10,712 bases of DNA from Methylophilaceae bacterium UBA7525 (GTDB lineage Bacteria; Pseudomonadota; Gammaproteobacteria; Burkholderiales; Methylophilaceae). The translations under genes were made by a program, and so were the position numbers. The stretch spans positions 28,949-39,660 of the forward strand of contig DLMX01000126.1 in assembly GCA_002479405.1 (NCBI GenBank), in the 5' to 3' direction. Within the stretch, counting starts at the first letter, position 1; each line of letters starts with the position of its first letter. Shown one piece after another: positions 6,512-10,712 of this stretch. The notes under the pieces were generated by a model. It saw only the letters and a list, made by a program, of their open reading frames with translations, did no database searches and was not told where the DNA came from.

Positions 6512-8290
6512 ATGTCGACACACACAACATCACCCTCCATAGCCAAGGCAGTAAAAATTCCAACCACATCTTCGGACCTCAGCGCCAAAACCCTGTATCT
6601 GCGTCTGCTGAAATACGCCAAGCGCCACTGGATCGTCTTCGCCATCAGTATTTCCGCTTTGGTGGTTTTTTCTGCCACCAACACCGGCTTTCTGGCGACC
6701 ATCAAAATGGTGACGGATGAGGGCTTTGTCAACAAGGACTCGAACAAGCTGAGCTTGCTGCCTTTGATGCTGGTCGGCCTGCTCGCGATACGTGCGTTCG
6801 CCGGTTTTATCTCTTCATTTGCTATGCGCTGGGTCGGCCGCAAGGTCGTCGAGGATCTGCGCCTTGACGCATTCCGCCGTCTGATGACATTGCCGGTCAA
6901 TTTCTTTGACGCGCATTCGGCCGGCATAGTCACCTCCAAAGTGACCTACGATACCGAGCAGATGTCCAAGGCTGCAACCAGTGTGGCAGTCACTGCAGTA
7001 CGAGACACGTTGACCATCATCGGGATGGTAGGCTACATGCTCTATCTGGATTGGCGTCTGACCATGATATTTGCAGTGATGGCACCGTTGATGGCGTGGT
7101 ATCTGAAGAGAATGACGCCGAAGCTGCGCTCTTCCGGCAAGCATGTGCAGCAGACCATGGGTGAGATGACGCAGGTAGTGGAAGAATCGGTCACTGGTCA
7201 GCGCATGGTCAAGATATTCGGTGGCGCAGAGTATGAATTTCAGCGATTCGCCAAGGCGGCGGGCAAGAATCGTCAGATGCAGGTGCGCCTGGGGCGGATT
7301 TCAGGTCTGAACAGCATGGTGATTGAATTGCTGGCGGCCTTTGCCCTGGGTCTTGTGGTGTTTTACGCTGTGGGTCGCTTCACTGCGGGTGAGTTCGCTG
7401 CCTTTATCGGTGCCTTGCTGATGCTGATTGCCCCGATCAAGAGCCTGACTTCGCTGAATGAAGACCTGCAGGTGGGCCTTGCCGCGTCGCATAGCGTATT
7501 CTCTCTGATCGATACCGTGCCTGAAGCTGATGACGGCGACAGGGAAGTGGGACGGGTCAAGGGTGAAATCGAGTTGCGTGGCGTTACGCTGCGCTATGAG
7601 AATGCCAAACGTCCAGCATTGAAGAATCTGAATCTTGCAATCAAGCCGGGTGAAAAAGTTGCCCTGGTTGGTCGTTCCGGCGGTGGCAAAACCACGCTGG
7701 TGAATTTGCTGCCGAGATTCTATGAGCTGCAACAAGGCCTGGTGCTGATTGACGGCCTGGATATCCGCTCCATGACACTCAAAAGCCTGCGCCAGCAGTT
7801 CGCAATGGTCAGTCAGGATGTGATTCTTTTCAATGATACGGTTTTCAATAACATCGCCTATGGCACTCTGCGCGATGTCGATGAGGCGCAAGTGATTGCT
7901 GCAGCCAAGGCGGCGCATGCCTGGGAGTTTATCCAGCAGTTGCCCGAAGGGTTACAGAGTGAGGTCGGCGATCGCGGCGTGCGGCTTTCCGGCGGACAAC
8001 GCCAGAGATTGGCTATTGCACGCGCCATACTCAAGGATGCCCCCATCCTGCTGCTGGACGAGGCGACTTCGGCGCTGGATACCGAATCCGAGCGGCATGT
8101 GCAGGCGGCGTTGGACGAGCTGATGCGCAATCGCACGACCATCGTTATTGCGCATCGTCTATCCACCATTGAGAATGCGGATCGCATTCTGGTCATGGAG
8201 CAGGGTGAAATCATCGAGAGTGGCAGCCATCAGGATCTCCTGCGTCAGAACGGCAGCTACGCCAAGCTCTACAAGAAACAGTTTCATTAA
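6512..8290 (+). CDS. msbA: Lipid A export permease/ATPase MsbA
   Basis: MsbA is a homodimeric half-transporter that flips core-lipid A from the inner to the outer leaflet of the inner membrane. The first part (about 40-320) is an ABC exporter membrane domain with several hydrophobic segments and the LPVNFFDAHSAGIVTSKVTYD stretch (from 127), typical of MsbA. The ATPase domain is complete: Walker A GRSGGGKTT (387-395), Q-loop Q435 in VSQDVILFNDTV, signature LSGGQRQR (492-499), Walker B ILLLDEATSALD (512-523) and H548 in IAHRLST. 592 residues is normal to slightly long; the extra is a polar N-terminal tail rich in Ser and Thr. ATG 6512 is the first start after an in-frame TAA (6497-6499), but it lacks a clear Shine-Dalgarno. 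lpxK follows 12 bases after the stop, the classic msbA-lpxK pairing, which supports MsbA over other ABC exporters. Confidence 0.95.
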   Translation: MSTHTTSPSIAKAVKIPTTSSDLSAKTLYLRLLKYAKRHWIVFAISISALVVFSATNTGFLATIKMVTDEGFVNKDSNKLSLLPLMLVGLLAIRAFAGFISSFAMRWVGRKVVEDLRLDAFRRLMTLPVNFFDAHSAGIVTSKVTYDTEQMSKAATSVAVTAVRDTLTIIGMVGYMLYLDWRLTMIFAVMAPLMAWYLKRMTPKLRSSGKHVQQTMGEMTQVVEESVTGQRMVKIFGGAEYEFQRFAKAAGKNRQMQVRLGRISGLNSMVIELLAAFALGLVVFYAVGRFTAGEFAAFIGALLMLIAPIKSLTSLNEDLQVGLAASHSVFSLIDTVPEADDGDREVGRVKGEIELRGVTLRYENAKRPALKNLNLAIKPGEKVALVGRSGGGKTTLVNLLPRFYELQQGLVLIDGLDIRSMTLKSLRQQFAMVSQDVILFNDTVFNNIAYGTLRDVDEAQVIAAAKAAHAWEFIQQLPEGLQSEVGDRGVRLSGGQRQRLAIARAILKDAPILLLDEATSALDTESERHVQAALDELMRNRTTIVIAHRLSTIENADRILVMEQGEIIESGSHQDLLRQNGSYAKLYKKQFH

Positions 8291-8302
8291 GCGGGTGCCT
8301 GT

Positions 8303-9292
8303 ATGTGCGACCGTTTCTCAATCTGGATACAGCAGCAATGGGTTCGTGTCGGTGTCTGGCATATTCTGCTGATTCCCTTGTCCTGGCTGTTCTGGTTACT
8401 TACCATCAGCCGCCGCAAGGCTTACGAAATTGGTCTGCTGAAAAGCTATCGCCCGGTTGTGCCGCTCATCGTTGTAGGCAATATCAGCGTTGGTGGTACA
8501 GGTAAAACTCCGCTAGTGATCTGGCTGGTTGAACAGCTCAGGCAAGCGGGTTATCGCCCGGCAGTCATCAGCCGCGGATATGGTGGTGGCAGAACTGCAG
8601 CGCAAGCCGTGCTCGCGCACAGTTCACCGGCTGATGTCGGCGACGAACCCATCTTGTTGGCCAGGCGGACAGGCTGTCCGGTCTGGGTCGGTGCGGATCG
8701 TGTTGCCGTGCAGCGTGCGTTGCTGCAGGCTCATCCGGACTGCAATATTCTGATCAGTGATGACGGTTTGCAGCATTATCGAATGCAACGGGATATTGAA
8801 CTTGTGGTGGTGGATGCGGCACGCGGCTTTGGCAATGGGTTTCTACTCCCCGCAGGCCCCTTGCGCGAGCCGCTTTCCAGGCTGAGCAGGGTCGATGCGC
8901 TGGTTTACAATGGCAGGCAGGCGCCCGCAGGTGGTTATGGCATGATGTTCAGAGCTGGGGTTTTGCACAATCTGCTGGATAGCGGATTGACGACAGAAAT
9001 TGCAGCATTGCAGGGTCAGAGGATTCATGCTGTTGCCGGCATCGGCAATCCCCGGAGATTTTTTCAACAATTGCATGATCTTGGCTTGACGGCAGAAACG
9101 CATGCATTCGTCGACCATCATGCATTTCGTGCAGAAGATCTGGCATTCGCAGGTGATGCTCCCGTATTGATGACGGAAAAGGATGCTGTCAAATGTGCCG
9201 CTTTTGCCAGGTCGAACTGGTGGTATCTGCCGGTCGATGCCGAGGTTGATCGCGCGCTCGCCGATGATGTCATCCATAAACTGAGGAAATAA
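8303..9292 (+). CDS. lpxK: Tetraacyldisaccharide 4'-kinase LpxK
   Basis: LpxK phosphorylates the 4' position of disaccharide-1-phosphate to give lipid IVA, on the cytoplasmic face of the inner membrane. Of the 329 residues, about 18-35 form a hydrophobic N-terminal membrane anchor. The P-loop GNISVGGTGKTP (59-70) is the characteristic LpxK form, followed by VISRGYGG (88-95), GDEPILLA (113-120), the ISDDGLQH motif (151-158), GIGNPRRFF (246-254), DHHAF (271-275) and MTEKDAVKC (290-298). All are diagnostic for the family and nothing is missing; length is typical. The ATG at 8303 follows a weak GGGTG ribosome site; the gap after msbA is only 12 bases. The stop (9290-9292) lies just before the ATG of the next gene and the LpxK C-terminal codons carry that gene's ribosome binding site, so expression of the two is linked. 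Confidence 0.95.
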   Translation: MCDRFSIWIQQQWVRVGVWHILLIPLSWLFWLLTISRRKAYEIGLLKSYRPVVPLIVVGNISVGGTGKTPLVIWLVEQLRQAGYRPAVISRGYGGGRTAAQAVLAHSSPADVGDEPILLARRTGCPVWVGADRVAVQRALLQAHPDCNILISDDGLQHYRMQRDIELVVVDAARGFGNGFLLPAGPLREPLSRLSRVDALVYNGRQAPAGGYGMMFRAGVLHNLLDSGLTTEIAALQGQRIHAVAGIGNPRRFFQQLHDLGLTAETHAFVDHHAFRAEDLAFAGDAPVLMTEKDAVKCAAFARSNWWYLPVDAEVDRALADDVIHKLRK

Positions 9293-9293
9293 A

Positions 9294-9473
9294 ATGGATT
9301 CGAAACTGATACAGATATTGGTCTGCCCGGTATGCAAGGGGCCATTGGTATATAAAAAGACGCAACAGGAACTGGTCTGTAAGCCTTGTCGACTCGCTTA
9401 TGCAATCAAGGACGATATTCCCGTGATGCTGGAAGAAGAAGCGCGCAGATTGCCGGATGCGGAAGAGGTTTAG
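9294..9473 (+). CDS. ycaR: Trm112/YcaR family small zinc-ribbon-like protein
   Basis: A 59-residue gene from ATG 9294 to TAG 9471-9473. The protein begins MDSKLIQILVCPVCKGPL and has two cysteine pairs, C11/C14 (CPVC) and C29/C32 (CKPC), then LAYAIKDDIPVML, the usual pattern of the Trm112/YcaR (UPF0434) family. In eukaryotes Trm112 is a zinc-binding activator of methyltransferases; the role of the bacterial relatives is unsettled. Its place between lpxK and kdsB is conserved in many proteobacteria, E. coli included. GAGGA (9283-9287), within the end of lpxK, gives good ribosome-binding spacing. The gene begins 1 base after lpxK and ends 3 bases before kdsB, so it is clearly translated in the operon. 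It carries four cysteines, enough for one zinc site. Family call is confident; function is not inferred. Confidence 0.9.
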   Translation: MDSKLIQILVCPVCKGPLVYKKTQQELVCKPCRLAYAIKDDIPVMLEEEARRLPDAEEV

Positions 9474-9476
9474 CAC

Positions 9477-10244
9477 ATGAGCTTCAAGATCGTTATTCCT
9501 GCACGCTATGCCAGTATCCGGTTGCCCGGTAAGCCCCTGCTGGATATTGCAGGCAAACCGATGGTAGTGCGCGTCGCAGAAAAGGCTCAGGCTACGGGTG
9601 CAGAGGTGGTTGTTGCTACCGACGACCGCAGGATATTAGAAGCCGTTGAAGCGCATGGTTACAGTGCGGTCATGACTAGGGAAGATCATGTCTCCGGCAC
9701 CGACCGTATAGCAGAGGTTGCCATGAAGATGGGCTGGGCTGAGAACGAGATTGTCGTCAATGTACAGGGTGATGAGCCCTTGATAGAACCCACCTTGATT
9801 GAAGAAGTGGCACTCAATATGGCGCAGCATAACGAAGCGGCCATTGCCACAGCCTGCCATCAGATTCACGACAAGGCCTTGATGCTGAACCCCAACGTCG
9901 TGAAGGTCGTGCTCGATAAGGAAGGCTATGCGCTTTATTTCAGTCGTGCGCCCATTCCTTATCCCAGGGATGCCTTTGCCGCTGGTCAGGAATTGCCTGA
10001 TGCGATACTGATATACCGGCATATCGGCATCTATGCCTACCGCACTTCATTCCTCAAGGCATATGCCGGCTTGCAGCCATCACCTATAGAACAGTATGAA
10101 TCGCTCGAACAATTGCGTGCGTTGTGGCACGGATACAGGATCAGTGTGGCGGTGACAACCCATCCTCCTGCTGCCGGTGTGGACACCCAGGAGGATCTCG
10201 ATACCATGAGAAAATTGTACTCTGCTGTTGAATCAGGAGCTTAG
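9477..10244 (+). CDS. kdsB: 3-deoxy-manno-octulosonate cytidylyltransferase (CMP-KDO synthetase)
   Basis: This cytoplasmic enzyme activates KDO with CTP to CMP-KDO, the donor for KDO addition to lipid IVA. The 255 residues are typical in length and hold the family signature motifs in order: PARYASIRLPGKPL (8-21) for CTP binding, VVATDD (45-50), SGTDRIAE (73-80), VNVQGDEPLI (94-103) with the metal-binding D99, ALYFSRAPIPYPR (152-164), YRHIGIYAYR (180-189), EQYESLEQLR (205-214) and GVDTQEDL (234-241). The start ATG 9477 is 3 bases after ycaR and has a strong GGAAGAGG site at 9461-9468. It works directly after LpxK in the same pathway. No terminator is visible between its stop (10242-10244) and the tRNA gene downstream. 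Confidence 0.97.
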   Translation: MSFKIVIPARYASIRLPGKPLLDIAGKPMVVRVAEKAQATGAEVVVATDDRRILEAVEAHGYSAVMTREDHVSGTDRIAEVAMKMGWAENEIVVNVQGDEPLIEPTLIEEVALNMAQHNEAAIATACHQIHDKALMLNPNVVKVVLDKEGYALYFSRAPIPYPRDAFAAGQELPDAILIYRHIGIYAYRTSFLKAYAGLQPSPIEQYESLEQLRALWHGYRISVAVTTHPPAAGVDTQEDLDTMRKLYSAVESGA

Positions 10245-10275
10245 TGGATTCCTTGAGAATATCGGCCGATTGTCG

Positions 10276-10305
10276 TTGACAGCGATTAGCCGGTTTTGCT
10301 ATAGT
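10276..10305 (+). promoter_or_regulatory. Strong promoter of the tRNA-fMet gene
   Basis: TTGACA (10276-10281) is a perfect -35. TATAGT (10300-10305) is a -10 with one mismatch, preceded by TGC (extended -10), at 18-base spacing. The predicted start near 10312 gives a leader of about 27 bases before the tRNA. The leader holds TCGAC (10314-10318) and GTCGA (10328-10332), able to form a small 5-base-pair stem. A 10-base perfect palindrome lies just upstream (10261-10270). Confidence 0.8.
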
Positions 10306-10338
10306 TTCACCTCTCGACGGCATCAATGTCGAATCGGA

Positions 10339-10415
10339 CGCGGGGTGGAGCAGTCTGGCAGCTCGTCGGGCTCATAACCCGAAGGTCACAGGTTCAAATC
10401 CTGTCCCCGCAACCA
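10339..10415 (+). tRNA. Initiator tRNA-fMet (anticodon CAT)
   Basis: 77 bases with CCA encoded (10413-10415). The acceptor strands are CGCGGGG (10339-10345) and CCCCGCA (10405-10411), leaving the C1:A72 mismatch that marks bacterial initiator tRNA. The anticodon stem has the three G:C pairs (GGG 10368-10370, CCC 10378-10380) needed for P-site binding, and the loop CTCATAA places CAT at 10373-10375. The T arm contains GGTTCAAATCC. Both initiator features are present, so this is fMet and not elongator Met or Ile(CAU). Confidence 0.98.
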
Positions 10416-10417
10416 AT

Positions 10418-10447
10418 AAATCAAAGCACGTAGTGCTTTAGATTTTT
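10418..10447 (+). terminator. Intrinsic terminator after tRNA-fMet
   Basis: AAAGCAC (10423-10429), a GTA loop and GTGCTTT (10433-10439) make a perfect 7-base-pair hairpin. It can extend outward by AAATC/GATTT with one bulged A, and is followed by TTTTT at 10443-10447. It ends the tRNA transcript and, since none is seen after kdsB, probably also any read-through from the lipid A operon. Confidence 0.8.
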
Positions 10448-10487
10448 GCGGTACCCGAAGTGGTGCAACCAAATTCTTTTTGTCGGT
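10443..10487 (+). repeat. Possible decayed partial copy of tRNA-fMet 3' region
   Basis: Three short blocks from the tRNA 3' half and its terminator recur in the same order just downstream. ACCCGAAG of the tRNA anticodon arm (10377-10384) returns at 10453-10460. GCAACCAA of the acceptor end with CCA (10409-10416) returns at 10465-10472. TTTTTGCGGT (10443-10452) returns as TTTTTGTCGGT (10477-10487). The sequence between the blocks is shortened in the second copy: the T arm and the terminator hairpin are missing. It could be a remnant of a tandem duplication or of a second tRNA gene. Each block is short, so chance is not excluded. Confidence 0.35.
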
Positions 10488-10530
10488 TAGTATTATCAAG
10501 CGGCAAAAAATCGACAGCGAAATTTAGTTG

Positions 10531-10558
10531 TTGACGAAGTAAAAACGCGCTGTATAAT
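10531..10558 (+). promoter_or_regulatory. rRNA operon promoter
   Basis: TTGACG (10531-10536) and a perfect TATAAT (10553-10558) are separated by 16 bases. The discriminator that follows, GCGCACC, is G+C-rich, as in promoters under growth-rate and stringent (ppGpp/DksA) control. A/T-rich tracts upstream (10470-10482, 10504-10510, 10520-10525) could act as an UP element. The short spacing plus GC-rich discriminator fits an rrn promoter. Confidence 0.85.
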
Positions 10559-10618
10559 GCGCACCTCTTGATGCAAACGCGGTGACGCAGATGTGTTGAG
10601 AGTGAAGTAAAGCCTGAT

Positions 10619-10643
10619 GTCCGGGGCGATAAAAAATCGGGAC
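10619..10643 (+). other. Leader hairpin before boxA (boxB-like position)
   Basis: CGAT (10627-10630) pairs with ATCG (10636-10639) across an AAAAA loop. An outer GTCC (10619-10622) pairs with GGAC (10640-10643), with GGGG bulged on the 5' side. It lies 3 bases before the boxA-like element, where rrn leaders often carry a boxB hairpin. Structure is inferred by eye. Confidence 0.4.
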
Positions 10644-10646
10644 GCC

Positions 10647-10658
10647 GCTCTTTAAAAA
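10647..10658 (+). promoter_or_regulatory. boxA antitermination element
   Basis: GCTCTTTAAAAA matches the TGCTCTTTAACA-type boxA used by NusB/NusE to load the rRNA antitermination complex. It sits about 85 bases after the predicted start and upstream of the expected 16S gene, the usual arrangement. Confidence 0.7.
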
Positions 10659-10712
10659 CCTGAACAATCGATAAGTGTGAGTGCTTGTGGATGGGGAAGT
10701 CACCTGATGGTC

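Larger units (their letters stand above)
10565..10712 (+). ncRNA. 16S rRNA precursor leader (start of an rrn operon)
   Basis: The transcript from the promoter above should start near 10563-10566. The stretch from 10647 to about 10690, with GCTCTTTAAAAA and then GATAAGTGTGAGTGCTTG, resembles the leader upstream of 16S rRNA in betaproteobacteria. The mature 16S 5' end (with the AGAGTTTGATC motif) is not reached, so the rRNA gene begins after the window. The leader has no ORF of note. Confidence 0.75.

Noticed and set aside
7301..7918. 205-codon open frame on the - strand inside msbA
   Set aside because: It is antisense to the well-conserved msbA membrane and ATPase regions, and its protein has no motif.
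10229..10256. GAATC/GATTC hairpin at the end of kdsB as a terminator
   Set aside because: The 5-base-pair stem has a long loop and no following T run, too weak to call.
10409..10472. The GCAACCAA direct repeat as phage or island attachment sites at the tRNA 3' end
   Set aside because: Only 8 bases are identical, the enclosed 48 bases hold just a terminator, and no integrase is present. A decayed duplication is the better reading.
1..10712. CRISPR arrays, insertion sequences, toxin-antitoxin or defence genes
   Set aside because: I found no spaced repeat array, transposase motif or defence-type protein. All coding space is taken by recognisable housekeeping genes.

Overview
The window reads as an ordinary, densely packed chromosomal segment of a Gram-negative bacterium, most likely a betaproteobacterium of the Nitrosomonadales type. 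This rests on overall gene similarity, on the gene order comEC - exbB - exbD - msbA - lpxK - ycaR - kdsB, and on the style of the rRNA leader. It is an inference, not a database result. All ten protein genes lie on the + strand, and almost all gaps are under 70 bases.

Layout. (1) 1-950: the body of a lytic murein transglycosylase B whose signal-peptide end lies outside the window. (2) 999-2952: lolC and lolD, overlapping by 8 bases, the inner-membrane ABC machine that releases outer-membrane lipoproteins. Only one permease gene is present. (3) 2961-5351: comEC, the DNA-uptake channel, directly behind lolD with a TTG start. (4) 5419-6470: exbB and exbD, a proton-driven motor pair. (5) 6512-10244: msbA (lipid A flippase), lpxK (lipid A 4'-kinase), a 59-codon Trm112/YcaR-type gene and kdsB (CMP-KDO synthetase). 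(6) 10245-10712: a strong promoter, an initiator tRNA-fMet gene, a hairpin terminator, a possible decayed copy of the tRNA 3' region, then a near-consensus promoter and leader of an rRNA operon whose 16S gene must start just beyond the window.

How the parts fit. Apart from comEC, the protein genes serve the cell envelope: peptidoglycan trimming, lipoprotein export, energy transfer to the periplasm or outer membrane, and lipid A-KDO synthesis and flipping. LpxK makes lipid IVA, KdsB activates the KDO added next, and MsbA flips the core-lipid A product. Translation seems coupled at several junctions (lolC/lolD, lolD/comEC, lpxK/ycaR/kdsB).

I looked for an undescribed system and did not find a convincing one. 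The observations most worth a second look are the degenerate tRNA-fMet 3'-end repeat at 10443-10487, a possible leaderless lolC transcript, the lone LolC/LolF-type permease, and the exbBD pair inside a lipid A gene cluster without a visible tonB.
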